A stretch of DNA of 48,970 nt from Nostoc sp. S13 (GTDB taxonomy: Bacteria > Cyanobacteriota > Cyanobacteriia > Cyanobacteriales > Nostocaceae), in assembly GCF_029379315.1 (NCBI RefSeq), contig NZ_JAQYWQ010000044.1, forward strand, positions 1-48,970. Direction: 5' to 3'. Shown one piece after another: positions 15,575 through 24,986 of this stretch. Within the stretch, counting starts at the first letter, position 1. Each line of letters starts with the position of its first letter. Below the pieces are notes generated by a model, which saw only the letters and a program-made list of their open reading frames with translations, had not been told where the DNA came from and did no database searches. The position numbers and the translations under genes are program-made.

Positions 15575-18500
15575 TCATGAATGTTCACTGTTGATACTCT
15601 CATAAATACTGGATAGTAATTTTTCAAACACGACTGCTTTAAATTCTTCGTTATTCATCACCTCCATAAAGATTTTTTCGTTGCCGTCTATGCGTTCGAT
15701 AAAGAGATTTTCAAGATGCTTTTCTAAAACTGGGGTAAAGTTTTCTTTTGTATTGACTTGAGCCGCTTGTTTGATGGAGTCATTAGCGATCGCTGTTTCG
15801 GTAATTTGCTCAAAAAAGAGTTGGTCGGCTAAGGTGAAGTTAGTGCCAAAATATTCGTTAAGGGAGTCAATAAGCTTGGATAAGGGGACTTCTTTATCTG
15901 GCTGGCGAGTTCCGACTGCGGTAACACCTCGCAATGGTTCTGCTTTACCTTCTTTTAAATCAATTTTCCCTTCACTGATTTTTTCAAGGCGATAAAATTT
16001 TAGTTCTATATCCCCAGATAAATCAATTTTTGGAGCTTGGGTACTACGGGGTAATTTTTTTAGTAGAAAACGCCCATAGGCATAAAGCTTTTCCATTTCT
16101 GAATCTTGATAAGGAATAATCTGGGCAAGGAATAGGTAGAGATTGCGAAAGCTAGTAAGTTGGCTTCTAAATTGTTCTTTATCTGGGTCTTGAAGAGCTT
16201 TATAGTTTTCAATAATGGGGTCTAGTAATGTATTTAATTTTTTGTGTTCGCCTCCGGTGAAGGAGGTTTTCGGGCGAAACCAAATTTCACACCACTGGTT
16301 TACATCGTCTTGGCTAAAAAGTTGCCATTCATAAAGCTGGTAAGACAGGTCATTTAATTGTTGCGGATCGGCGGTTTCTCCAACGGGTGTTTTTTCGTAG
16401 TAGGGTTTAAAGGCTTGGTATATGTCTTCGGGTTTATTCACAAAATCTAGTACGAAGGTGTCTTCTTTCCCTATGGTGGTACGGTTGAGGCGAGATAGGG
16501 TCTGGACGGCTTGGACTCCATCCAGTCGTTTATCAACAAACATAGTATGGAGCAATGGTTGGTCAAATCCGGTTTGGAATTTGTTGGCGACAAGAAGCAC
16601 TTGATAGGCATCGCTGGCAAATTTATCGGGAATTTCTGAACTTTTGATGCCACCGTTCATTTTGACTTCAGTAAATGTTTCTCCGGGAAACTCATCAAGA
16701 GTAATAGAACCGGAAAAGGCAACGAGGGATTTAATATCGCTATAGGCTTTTTCTTGAATGTATTTATCGAAGGCGAGTTTGTATTTAACGGCGTGTTCAC
16801 GGGAACGTGTAACAACCATAGCTTTGGCTCGACCTCCAATTTTATGGCGAGTATTGTTACGGAAATGTTCAATGATGATTTCTACTTTTTGGGCGATGTT
16901 GTGGGGATGGAGTTCGACAAATCGAGCGATCGCCTTGGCTGCTTGACGACGGGGTAAGTCAGGGTTATTTTCGGAAATGCGGACGAGTTCGTAATAGCGA
17001 TCGTAGCAGGTATAATTTGCCAAAACGTCTTTAATATAGCCTTCTTCAATCGCTTGGCGCATAGTGTAGAGATGGAAGGGGGCTTCGCCGTTCTCTCCGG
17101 GTTCATCGAATACAAGTTGAGTTTTATACTTAGGGGTAGCGGTAAAGGCAAAATAGCTGAGGTTTGGTTGTTTAGTGCGGCTGATTTGTTCTTTCAGTAA
17201 TTGTTTTTTGGCTTCGTCACTGAAGTCATCTTCCTCAAGATCATCTTCAAGAAGTTGGGCGGCGATCGCAGATTCGATACCATCTTTATTGAGGATTTTG
17301 CGGAGTTCGGCGGCGGTTTCTCCGGTTTGGGAGCCGTGGGCTTCATCAACGATGACGGCAAAGCGTTTATCTTTGGTGGTAATGTCTATGGTTTTACCTT
17401 TTTTGGCTAAAGTCTCGATGGCTTTAGTAATGAAGGGGAATTTCTGGACTGTGGAAATGATGATGGGTACACCGTCGCTGAGGGCTGTGACGAGTTGTTG
17501 GGTATTTTCGTCAATTTTCTGGACAACTCCGGCTTTATGATCAAACTGATAGATAGTGTTTTGCAGTTGTTGATCCAGTACCGTGCGGTCTGTGATGACG
17601 ACAACGGTATGAAAGATTTTTTCGTCTTGGTTGTCATGGAGGTTAGCTAGGCGATGGGCTAACCAAGCAATAGAGTTTGATTTTCCAGATCCTGCCGAAT
17701 GCTGAATCAAATAATTATGTCCGGCTTTGTGTTGTTTAGTATGGGCAATGAGTTTACCGACGACATCGAGTTGATGGTAGCGCGGGAAAATCAGGGTTTC
17801 TTTTTTCTGGTAATTAACGCCAGTGGCGGTGGGAATTTTGGTTTCTTTGGTTTCGATGTGGAGAAAACGCGCCAAGATGTCCAAAAGGCTATCTTTTTGT
17901 AAGACTTCTAGCCAAAAGTAACTGGTGCGATATTCTTCATTGTCTCCCACTGGGTTGCCTGCACCGTGATTATTACCTTTGTTAAAGGGTAAAAAATGGG
18001 TACTTTGTCCAGCCAGTTTGGTGGTCATCCAGACTTCTTCGGTGTCTACGGCGAAATGGACTAAGCACCGTTGTTTAAAGGCAAATAGGGGGTCTTTGGG
18101 GTCTCTATCGTGTCTGTATTGGTGGATGGCGTTTTGGTATGTTTGCCCGGTGAAGGGGTTTTTGAGTTCGATCGTAGCGATGGGTAAACCGTTTATGCTG
18201 AGGAGAATATCGGGAATGCCTCCGATTTTAATGGTGACTTGGCGGGTGATGGTGAGGCGATTTTTTTCGTAGAGTGCCAAGGTTTCGGGGTTCATGCCTG
18301 TATTAGGCTGGAAATAGGCGACTCGCAGGGTTTTACCATAGCATTTAAAGCCATTGCGGAGAACATCGAGCATTCCTCGGCTTTTGAGTTCTTTGGTGAG
18401 ACTATCTATAACGATTTTCTGGGCATCGCTGTTGTTGGCTAGGCGTTGCCATTGTGTGGGCTGGGTGGTTTGGATGAAGTTGATGATTTCTGTGGGGAAA

Positions 18501-18604
18501 AGGGCGGTTTCTTGGTCGTAGCCGCCTGCGTTGCCTTGGTGGTAGCCACTGAGTTGGAGGAGTTCCCGTTCGATGATGTCCTCAAATTTCTCTTCCGTGT
18601 GCAT
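15575..18604 (-). CDS. hsdR: Type I restriction enzyme, R subunit
   Basis: A 1009-residue ATP-dependent translocase/nuclease, the cutting subunit of a type I restriction-modification complex. The N-terminal nuclease domain has the PD-(D/E)XK type core around IATIELKNPF (about residue 130-140). The helicase part shows Walker A HSAGSGKSNS (about 305), the DEAH box VIVDEAHGSQ (about 420), motif III FAFTATP (about 490) and motif VI VQTLSRLNRT (about 710). The length is normal and the frame unbroken. It is the last gene of the minus-strand operon hsdM-hsdS-antitoxin-PIN-hsdR, 40 bp after the PIN gene. HIP1 octamers inside the gene suggest that it is not a very recent arrival. Confidence 0.95.
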   Translation of the reverse strand: MHTEEKFEDIIERELLQLSGYHQGNAGGYDQETALFPTEIINFIQTTQPTQWQRLANNSDAQKIVIDSLTKELKSRGMLDVLRNGFKCYGKTLRVAYFQPNTGMNPETLALYEKNRLTITRQVTIKIGGIPDILLSINGLPIATIELKNPFTGQTYQNAIHQYRHDRDPKDPLFAFKQRCLVHFAVDTEEVWMTTKLAGQSTHFLPFNKGNNHGAGNPVGDNEEYRTSYFWLEVLQKDSLLDILARFLHIETKETKIPTATGVNYQKKETLIFPRYHQLDVVGKLIAHTKQHKAGHNYLIQHSAGSGKSNSIAWLAHRLANLHDNQDEKIFHTVVVITDRTVLDQQLQNTIYQFDHKAGVVQKIDENTQQLVTALSDGVPIIISTVQKFPFITKAIETLAKKGKTIDITTKDKRFAVIVDEAHGSQTGETAAELRKILNKDGIESAIAAQLLEDDLEEDDFSDEAKKQLLKEQISRTKQPNLSYFAFTATPKYKTQLVFDEPGENGEAPFHLYTMRQAIEEGYIKDVLANYTCYDRYYELVRISENNPDLPRRQAAKAIARFVELHPHNIAQKVEIIIEHFRNNTRHKIGGRAKAMVVTRSREHAVKYKLAFDKYIQEKAYSDIKSLVAFSGSITLDEFPGETFTEVKMNGGIKSSEIPDKFASDAYQVLLVANKFQTGFDQPLLHTMFVDKRLDGVQAVQTLSRLNRTTIGKEDTFVLDFVNKPEDIYQAFKPYYEKTPVGETADPQQLNDLSYQLYEWQLFSQDDVNQWCEIWFRPKTSFTGGEHKKLNTLLDPIIENYKALQDPDKEQFRSQLTSFRNLYLFLAQIIPYQDSEMEKLYAYGRFLLKKLPRSTQAPKIDLSGDIELKFYRLEKISEGKIDLKEGKAEPLRGVTAVGTRQPDKEVPLSKLIDSLNEYFGTNFTLADQLFFEQITETAIANDSIKQAAQVNTKENFTPVLEKHLENLFIERIDGNEKIFMEVMNNEEFKAVVFEKLLSSIYESINSEHS

Positions 18605-18644
18605 ACTTCATGAAGTATAAATATATTCCAATATAAACGTGGAA

Positions 18645-19061
18645 TTAATCAATGGCTAGAAAGTCTCTGGGAGTAATAATCTGGTTTTGATATTCGGCTA
18701 AAGCCTTGAGTGATAAAAGGTCTTGATCTCCTGTGATTAAGAATTCTGCGTTGGAATCTTTAGCAAGTTCTAAAAATTTGTTGTCGTCTGGATCTCTACA
18801 GGTGTTTATTTGAGATTTGATTTCTATAAATTGACTGTATTTTTTAACTACATCCAAAAAATCTTGTTGGTCTTCATCTGAGATATATTTATCGAACTTA
18901 CGTTTGTAGATTCGTGTGTTTAATTCTTGATAAGTTTCATCGCTTTGAGCAATAAAGAATTCTTTATAGGCTTTATCTAGGGCTTTACGGGCTGTTCCAT
19001 CTGGACTTAGGGCAGCGCTAAGTAAAACATTTGTGTCAATGACAATTAGTTTATGATTCAT
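18645..19061 (-). CDS. PIN domain toxin (COG1569 type)
   Basis: A 138-residue PIN-domain ribonuclease, probable toxin. It starts MNHKLIVIDTNVLLSAALSP with the first catalytic Asp at residue 9, continues with the central acidic cluster CRDPDDNKFLELA (about 85-97) and ends with FLITGDQDLLSLKAL (about 106-120), the usual last Asp of the active site. PIN toxins cut RNA, and the partner binds and blocks them. Its start overlaps the end of the upstream antitoxin-like gene by 11 bp, so the two are coupled. The pair sits between hsdS and hsdR in the same direction. Confidence 0.88.
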   Translation of the reverse strand: MNHKLIVIDTNVLLSAALSPDGTARKALDKAYKEFFIAQSDETYQELNTRIYKRKFDKYISDEDQQDFLDVVKKYSQFIEIKSQINTCRDPDDNKFLELAKDSNAEFLITGDQDLLSLKALAEYQNQIITPRDFLAID

Positions 19062-19278
19062 CGGCGAGTAATTCTTCTAGAGTTTCTTCGGTTAGTCCTT
19101 TGGCTTGAGCATTTCTGCCGATTCTGTCAAAAACACTAAGTAAATCTTCATCTTTATTATTTGGAGATTTTTTCTTTATTTCCTGAATGAGTTGTTCTTG
19201 TTCTTGTGCTGTCAGTTGTAGGACAAGATTAAGAATTTGCTCGAAGGTTAGAGGGAGTTGATAGGTTTTTTGAGTCAT
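19051..19278 (-). CDS. Antitoxin-like partner of the PIN toxin
   Basis: A 75-residue, strongly helical, acidic protein (MTQKTYQLPLTFEQILNLVLQLTAQEQEQLIQEI...). The first half is like many cyanobacterial antitoxins with an LSxxEQxxLIxEI helix; the C-terminus ends ...KGLTEETLEELLADES, a segment typical for wrapping around a PIN toxin. It overlaps the toxin start by 11 bp and follows hsdS by 14 bp. The antitoxin role is inferred from size, order and overlap. Confidence 0.78.
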   Translation of the reverse strand: MTQKTYQLPLTFEQILNLVLQLTAQEQEQLIQEIKKKSPNNKDEDLLSVFDRIGRNAQAKGLTEETLEELLADES

Positions 19279-19292
19279 GGTGCCTTTTCGGG

Positions 19293-20627
19293 TTAGGGGA
19301 TGGGGACTTGGCGTACATCTATTTTACCTGTGACGGCGTTGGTGATGAGGGCGGTGCGATATTCTTTTAATCGTTCAATGGCTTTTTTAATTTGGGCTTT
19401 TTGTTGGTCAATATTTTGAAGTTCTTTATCTAAAAATTTAGTTATCTTAATTTGTTCATCTAGAGGAAGAATAACTGTAAATAAATTGCTTATTCTTTCA
19501 ACATTTAGATTTAATTGTGTATTTAAAACAGCCGTTGACAAAAATTGCTTCTTCATAGAACTAAAAAGATAGTAAAGAAAAAATATTTCTGTCATCTTTG
19601 ATGGAAGAAAACCAACAATACTATCAGGGAAACAAGCATTAAAGTTTAAAATTGCCATGTCTCCTATATTTGCGGCAATTGTCATTACAAGTGTTCCTGA
19701 AGGAAACTCTTTACTTACTGCATAACCATTATCATTTAGTGTCTGTGTATATTCCATAATAAATTTATTGGCATTTGCAACATCACCTGTTTGTATAAAA
19801 GGATATTGACCATCATAGAATCTAGGATCATTTCTTGGTCTATGAGTAAATTTTCCACGCAAGATTTTAGTTAAATGTTTAACTTTTATTACTTCCCAGT
19901 GCTTTGGAATTTCGCCCAGCCACTCAACCCCAGAATCTTTCATCGGGACACTTGGATCTAGTCCTTTGGTGACAGCGTGACTGATGAAGGCGGTGCGTTT
20001 TTCGTCGAGTTTTTCAATGAGGGCTTCTTTCTTGGCGATGAGGTCGTCTATTTGTTTGGTTTTATAGTCGAGGAAGTGGGCGATCGCTTTCTGCTCATCC
20101 AGTGGCGGAAGGGTAGCCCAAAACTCTTTAATTTTGTCTAAGTGTAAATTAGTAACAGTATTCGATTTAGCACCAATATTAATTTGTGTTTCTGTAAGTT
20201 TCCCCAACAAAGAATATTGCAAAAATTCAATGTTGACTTTTGGTTTTATAACCTTAATTAGACATAGACTAACAAAAATACTAAAATCAAAATCCCAGTC
20301 AACAATTCTAGGAACTCCTATTGTTCCATTTTTAGAGTAAAGTAAATCTCCTTTTTCTGGTTTGCATCTGATAGATAATGTATTGTGTTCCTCTTCGGGA
20401 ATAAATTTAATATTGTTCATGTTAATAGAATTATTTTTCGCCTGAACAATATCAGTAACTCTTAAAAATGGTATTCCTTCATTAACATAAGTTGGAGTAA
20501 AATGTGCGCCATCAATAATTTGATTGGTTATATGTTTGAGTCGAACAGCTTTCCAATGTTCAGGAATCGCCCCCAACCACTCAACGCCAGAATCTTTATA
20601 CTTTTCATAACCCTTATACTTACCCAT
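19293..20627 (-). CDS. hsdS: Type I restriction-modification specificity subunit
   Basis: A 444-residue HsdS that recognises the bipartite target DNA. Two target-recognition domains are visible, each introduced by the same phrase (YKDSGVEWLGAIPEHWKAVRLKH at about 10-32 and MKDSGVEWLGEIPKHWEVIKVKH at about 229-251) and each closed by a coiled spacer (LPPLDEQKAIAHFLDYKTKQIDDLIAKKEAL and LPLDEQIKITKFLDKELQNIDQQ). The two domains differ between the repeats, as expected. The start codon shares one base with the hsdM stop (TAATG). Local base composition is more AT-rich than its neighbours, common for exchanged specificity domains. Confidence 0.95.
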   Translation of the reverse strand: MGKYKGYEKYKDSGVEWLGAIPEHWKAVRLKHITNQIIDGAHFTPTYVNEGIPFLRVTDIVQAKNNSINMNNIKFIPEEEHNTLSIRCKPEKGDLLYSKNGTIGVPRIVDWDFDFSIFVSLCLIKVIKPKVNIEFLQYSLLGKLTETQINIGAKSNTVTNLHLDKIKEFWATLPPLDEQKAIAHFLDYKTKQIDDLIAKKEALIEKLDEKRTAFISHAVTKGLDPSVPMKDSGVEWLGEIPKHWEVIKVKHLTKILRGKFTHRPRNDPRFYDGQYPFIQTGDVANANKFIMEYTQTLNDNGYAVSKEFPSGTLVMTIAANIGDMAILNFNACFPDSIVGFLPSKMTEIFFLYYLFSSMKKQFLSTAVLNTQLNLNVERISNLFTVILPLDEQIKITKFLDKELQNIDQQKAQIKKAIERLKEYRTALITNAVTGKIDVRQVPIP

Positions 20628-22843
20628 TACACTACCTCCCCCAACATCGCCATAATGTCCAACTCCAGTGATTTAATATCATTCTCAATCTCATCCAGAG
20701 GGCGAGGCGGCTGATACATATAGAAATGACGATTTAACGGAATCTCATACCCCACCTTAGTTTTAGAAAAATCAATCCAAGCATCTGCTACATGGGGTAA
20801 AACCTCGGCCTCAAAATACTTCTCACAATGTCCCTTTACTAAATTAATCAACTCATCTGCGCTTGCATCCTTGTCATATCCCAACGGTAACGGCAATGTA
20901 ATATCATCCGGTAAAGGTACAATTTCTGTATCTCGCAAATTACTATCCGGTTCAGGATTCCCCTTCTTATCCCGACAGATTTCCGCTTCTGGATCAGCCT
21001 CACCCAACGCTGCTAAAATCGCCCTGATCACCGGCTCTTTCAACTTTAACCCCGCATTCTTTAACACCCGCTCTAAATCCCGCATAAACTCAGCACGGGA
21101 CATATACAGGCGATTACCGTCCAGACACCGCAAAGCATCTAAAATCTGATTTTGAAGACTTTCACCCATCTCCATTTCTAACTGTTGCACTTTTTCATCC
21201 TTACGCTTCTTAGTCGTCGCTAAATTCTGAAACGCCGTTTGTTCCCACAACCGAGCTACCCGCTCCTCACTTGCCTGAAAATTTAACCTTAACGGACGCT
21301 CCACTGTAATTTTGAGAAACCCAAACTCTTGATTATCAAAAATCTTTGAGCAAATCTGCTTTTCTATCTGCCCGTCTGATTTCACCTCACTGACACCATT
21401 CTGCTCAAAGTCTCCATACAGTCGCACCAGTTCCGCAATATGCTCCGGTGATAATTCATTGCGCTTATTACCAAGACTCTTTTTCATTTTCTGAAAATGG
21501 TGCGTCCCATCAACAAGCTGAACTTTTCCCTGACGATGCGCCGCTTTCTTATTCGTCACCAGCCAAATATAAGTAAAAATCCCCGTGTTATAAAACATTT
21601 GGTCAGGTAGAGCAATCACCGCATCAAGCCAGTCATTTTCAATAATCCAACGGCGAATATTACTTTCACCACTACCCGCATCCCCTGTAAACAAAGGCGA
21701 ACCATTAAACACGATCGCAATCCGAGAACCATCACCTCCTGACTCTGGGGAAGCGTGCATTTTCGATATCATGTGTTGCAGAAACAACAGCGAACCATCA
21801 TTAATTCGAGGTACACCAGCCCCAAAACGCCCCTTAAATCCTAAATTGTCATATTCATCTTTAATAAAATCCTCTTCTGTTTTCCATTCCACACCAAAGG
21901 GCGGATTAGCAAACATATAGTGAAACTGTTTATCAGGATGACCATCACGGGGTAAAAAATTATTACTTTTGCTTTTGGCGTTTTTTATTCCCAAAGTGTC
22001 GCCAAAAACAAGATTGTTAATCGGTTCATCTTTTATCAGCAAATCAGAACAGCAAATCGCATAGGATTCAGAATTATACTCTTGCCCAAATAACCCTAAA
22101 TTTGCTTCCAGGTTTTGTTTCTTAATATGTTCTTCCGCTACCGAAAGCATTCCCCCTGTTCCTGCTGTGGGGTCATACACTGTCCGATAAATCCCTTGCT
22201 TAAAGATATCCTGCTCGTCACAGAAAACCAGATTCACCATCAGCCGAATTACTTCACGGGGCGTAAAGTGATCTCCCGCCTCTTCGTTTGCCTGCTCGTT
22301 AAACTTTCTCACCAGTTCCTCGAACAGATAGCCCATTCGTAGATTAGAGAGTTTCGCTGGAGATAGATCAACTTCAGGACTATTGATCGCCTTCATCACC
22401 TCAAACAGACGGTTAGCTTCATCTAACTTCTGGATTTCATTATCAAACTCAAATTTCTCAAAAATATCCCGTGCCAGAGGCGAAAACCCATTGATATAAG
22501 CTCTAAGATTATCCGCAAGCCCCTCAGAATCCTCTAGTAATTTCTGAAACGTAAATTCACTGAGGTTATACAATGGCTGTTGGCGATTACCCCCAATTGC
22601 TACCTTAGCGATCGCCTTCTCAAAAGCGTCACCCTCTAAACCCATCGTCTCAAACTTGGCCTTGGACTCAAGGACAGCTTGTTTAGTAGGTTCTAGAACA
22701 GAATCTAAACGACGCAATACAATCAGAGGCAACATCACCCGGCGGTACTGGGGTGGACGGTAAGGGCCTCGGAGTTTGTCGGCAATGCTCCAGATAAAAC
22801 CGACTAACTCTTGATTATTAGAATTTTCTATATTTGTCACCAT
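20627..22843 (-). CDS. hsdM: Type I restriction-modification methyltransferase subunit
   Basis: A 738-residue N6-adenine methyltransferase. The SAM-binding motif DPTAGTGGML and the catalytic NPPF motif (FANPPFGVEW) are intact, in the usual order. The N-terminal helical domain (IWSIADKLRGPYRPPQYRRVMLPL) is typical for HsdM. It is longer than the classical 500-residue form; the C-terminal 200 residues (after QNLATTKKRKDEKV) are an extra region found in many such subunits. It is the first gene of the operon; the promoter should lie in 22844-22900. Confidence 0.95.
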   Translation of the reverse strand: MVTNIENSNNQELVGFIWSIADKLRGPYRPPQYRRVMLPLIVLRRLDSVLEPTKQAVLESKAKFETMGLEGDAFEKAIAKVAIGGNRQQPLYNLSEFTFQKLLEDSEGLADNLRAYINGFSPLARDIFEKFEFDNEIQKLDEANRLFEVMKAINSPEVDLSPAKLSNLRMGYLFEELVRKFNEQANEEAGDHFTPREVIRLMVNLVFCDEQDIFKQGIYRTVYDPTAGTGGMLSVAEEHIKKQNLEANLGLFGQEYNSESYAICCSDLLIKDEPINNLVFGDTLGIKNAKSKSNNFLPRDGHPDKQFHYMFANPPFGVEWKTEEDFIKDEYDNLGFKGRFGAGVPRINDGSLLFLQHMISKMHASPESGGDGSRIAIVFNGSPLFTGDAGSGESNIRRWIIENDWLDAVIALPDQMFYNTGIFTYIWLVTNKKAAHRQGKVQLVDGTHHFQKMKKSLGNKRNELSPEHIAELVRLYGDFEQNGVSEVKSDGQIEKQICSKIFDNQEFGFLKITVERPLRLNFQASEERVARLWEQTAFQNLATTKKRKDEKVQQLEMEMGESLQNQILDALRCLDGNRLYMSRAEFMRDLERVLKNAGLKLKEPVIRAILAALGEADPEAEICRDKKGNPEPDSNLRDTEIVPLPDDITLPLPLGYDKDASADELINLVKGHCEKYFEAEVLPHVADAWIDFSKTKVGYEIPLNRHFYMYQPPRPLDEIENDIKSLELDIMAMLGEVV

Positions 22844-22902
22844 AGGAATTTTGAGTAATAAAGTTAGATTGATTTATTTGCCAAAGAGTTAGCATCTGTT
22901 TT

Positions 22903-22992
22903 TTAACTATGATTTTCTTGCCGAATTAAAGCTTGTTCTACTAAATCAGGGTTTTGTTCAAGCTGGTCTAGAATTAAAAAAAATATTCAACC
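22903..22992 (-). pseudogene. Small gene remnant upstream of hsdM
   Basis: On the minus strand a short frame reads ...LDQLEQNPDLVEQALIRQEN HS and ends in TAA at 22903-22905; a stop lies directly in front of it. Such C-terminal pieces are common in small cyanobacterial helical (antitoxin-like) proteins. It is too short to be a gene. Confidence 0.3.
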
Positions 22993-23019
22993 AATGATCG
23001 TAGGGTATATTACCGCGAC

Positions 23020-23059
23020 AGCGTAACGCACCTATTATCTGTAGGCGGTGCGTTATGCT
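23020..23059. repeat. GGTGCGTTA hairpin repeat
   Basis: Arms AGCGTAACGCACC (23020-23032) and GGTGCGTTATGCT (23047-23059) pair over 13 positions with one G-T wobble. The same arm sequence makes the hairpin at 28191-28221. Confidence 0.75.
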
Positions 23060-23132
23060 TAATTACGACTATTGAGAAAACTCAGCACAGGTTAAACCTT
23101 AGCTATCCGCTAACGGAAGTCAGCCCTCTTGA

Positions 23133-24254
23133 TTAACCCCCAAAACCAGGGATTAAACGCTTAAGGGCGCGACCGGCAACGTCGCCATAGCGCAGTTCTC
23201 CGCACAGAATCTTACCCATGATTTGGGCACCGGAGGGGCGCTTAACACCAACTTTGTAGCCAATGCCTGGAAAGCGATAGAATGCTCCACCTAATTTTTG
23301 CGCCCAAGCCATCTCAGTACCCCATTGTTCATTAATGTCTTCGGTATATTTTTCTAAAGCGTTAGTGTCACCAGAAAGAGCCTGATTAATAGCTCCTGCT
23401 GCAATCAAACCGCTAAAAATGGAAGGGCGAATGCCTTCTGCTGTCATTGGATCAACTACACAAGCAGCTTCCCCAGCCAAAACTGCATTTTGAGTATGCA
23501 ACTTTTGGTTGCCATCCCACAAGCAAAGGGGATAACCATACTGCTTGCTAGTTTTGATATCTACATTAAACGATCGCGCGTACTCATCTAAAATCTTCTT
23601 AAAGTCCTGGGGTTCACCGCCGATAAATGTACCAACACCAATGGAATAACCATCAGCCTTTGGGAAGTTCCAAATGTAGCCATTTTTCACCAAGCCAAAC
23701 TCGAAATGAATTGTCGATTTGTCCTTGACAGTTGCGAGAACTTCTGCTTCCAAGGCTCCTGCTAAACGGCGTTTACGTTCTTTGAAGCCTAGCCATTTTG
23801 CCATTGACCCTTTAGCCCCATCAGCCGCGATTAGGTAGCGACCTGTAACGGGCCCATTGGCTGTGTTTACTTGCCAATAGTCACTTTGAAACTCAATACC
23901 CGTTACTTCAGTATTATCTCGTAGTTCAGCCCCTTGCTTCTGTCCTTGCTGTACTAGGAAATGGTCAAAAATATCTCGTCGCACCATCCAGACTGGTTCT
24001 TTTGTGGCGATTTTTGCTTCCACGGGGTCGCCCAATTTCCAGGTAAAACGAACGGAGTCGGCTTTCACAGAAATCGCTGGGCTAAAATCAAAGTCAAACC
24101 ATTGAGCGATCGCTGGAGATACACCACCGCCACAAGGTTTATATCTTGGCAGGGATTCTTTTTCTAACACTAATACTGAGCGACCTTGCTTGGCTAAATG
24201 ATATGCAGCTGTTCCACCAGCTGGCCCAGCACCGACGATGATGCAGTCGTACAT
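23133..24254 (-). CDS. Geranylgeranyl reductase family FAD protein
   Basis: A 373-residue flavoprotein. It begins MYDCIIVGAGPAGGTAAYHLAKQG, an FAD-binding Rossmann motif GxGxxG, followed by LPRYKPCGGGVSP and the second FAD motif LAGEAACVVDPMTAEGI, all typical for the geranylgeranyl reductase family that saturates prenyl chains. It is not the classical ChlP, whose N-terminus differs, so the substrate (chlorophyll side chain, quinone or lipid prenyl group) is open. I place the start at 24254: an upstream in-frame ATG at 24311 lies inside a 28-bp palindrome and adds an odd 19-residue prefix. The gene lies 183 bp downstream of frr on the same strand. Confidence 0.82.
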   Translation of the reverse strand: MYDCIIVGAGPAGGTAAYHLAKQGRSVLVLEKESLPRYKPCGGGVSPAIAQWFDFDFSPAISVKADSVRFTWKLGDPVEAKIATKEPVWMVRRDIFDHFLVQQGQKQGAELRDNTEVTGIEFQSDYWQVNTANGPVTGRYLIAADGAKGSMAKWLGFKERKRRLAGALEAEVLATVKDKSTIHFEFGLVKNGYIWNFPKADGYSIGVGTFIGGEPQDFKKILDEYARSFNVDIKTSKQYGYPLCLWDGNQKLHTQNAVLAGEAACVVDPMTAEGIRPSIFSGLIAAGAINQALSGDTNALEKYTEDINEQWGTEMAWAQKLGGAFYRFPGIGYKVGVKRPSGAQIMGKILCGELRYGDVAGRALKRLIPGFGG

Positions 24255-24296
24255 ATGGCTGAATTTTTGCTTCTGAATTAGTTTATTTTCTATTGA

Positions 24297-24324
24297 GTAG
24301 GGGCAATTCATGAATTGCCCCTAC
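24297..24324. repeat. Perfect 28-bp palindrome, core type 1
   Basis: The arm GTAGGGGCAATTCA is followed directly by its exact reverse complement, with no spacer. A second member with the same outer 9 bases but a different, equally palindromic core lies at 40454-40481. Confidence 0.9.
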
Positions 24325-24379
24325 TTTAATTATTCACGCCCACTTACTTGATCAATTTTTTTTAGATACTTAAGAAATG

Positions 24380-24420
24380 ATAAAGGCTGAAGAATTTCTC
24401 GATCATCCTTCAGCCTTTAT
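24380..24420 (-). terminator. Terminator-like hairpin after frr
   Basis: Exact 13-bp arms ATAAAGGCTGAAG (24380-24392) and CTTCAGCCTTTAT (24408-24420) with a 15-nt loop, 18 bp downstream of frr. On the minus strand it is followed by a modestly T-rich stretch. Confidence 0.75.
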
Positions 24421-24437
24421 ACTTCAGACTTTAGACT

Positions 24438-24986
24438 TTAAACAGTCGTGATGTCTTTTTCTTTTTCTGCCAGCAATTCGTCTATTCTGCCACTGTATTT
24501 GTTTGTCAGTTTTTGCAGTTTGTCTTGCTGATCCCGTGCTTCATCTTCAGGAATTTCGGCATTTTTTTCCTGTTTGCGAATGAAGTCTATGGCATCGCGG
24601 CGGATGTTGCGAATAGCAACACGACCCTCTTCAGCATACTTGGATGCCATTTTGACGAATTCTTTACGGCGATCGCTCGTTAAGGGCGGAATATTCAGCC
24701 GAATCACGGAACCGTCATTACTGGGGGTTAAACCGACATCAGATAGAGAAATCGCTTTTTCGACTATATTTAAACTGCTGCGATCGTAAGGTTGAATTAA
24801 GATCGTCGTGGCATCCGGCGTGCTAATGTTTGCCAGTGATTTCAACGATGTAGGCGAACCGTAATAGTCCACCGATACCTTATCTAATAGACTCGCATTG
24901 GCGCGACCAGTGCGAATCGTGTTAAAAGCTCGTTGAGTTGCCTCAACGGTCTTTTGCATCGTACTTTCAGCTTCAGCTAATTTCAC
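24438..24986 (-). CDS. frr: Ribosome recycling factor
   Basis: A protein of 182 residues that splits post-termination ribosomes together with EF-G. The sequence [34 protein letters not shown] is the standard N-terminus, and [38 protein letters not shown] and [23 protein letters not shown] follow in the correct order. The start is taken as GTG at 24986: it gives normal family length and is preceded by GGAGG 5 nt upstream (GGAGGTTCTTGTG). This start lies inside pyrH, overlapping by 14 bp. Confidence 0.95.
   Translation of the reverse strand: MKLAEAESTMQKTVEATQRAFNTIRTGRANASLLDKVSVDYYGSPTSLKSLANISTPDATTILIQPYDRSSLNIVEKAISLSDVGLTPSNDGSVIRLNIPPLTSDRRKEFVKMASKYAEEGRVAIRNIRRDAIDFIRKQEKNAEIPEDEARDQQDKLQKLTNKYSGRIDELLAEKEKDITTV

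Noticed and set aside
16754..16957. Several plus-strand frames inside hsdR
   Set aside because: They are antisense shadows of an intact 1009-codon gene with all helicase motifs.
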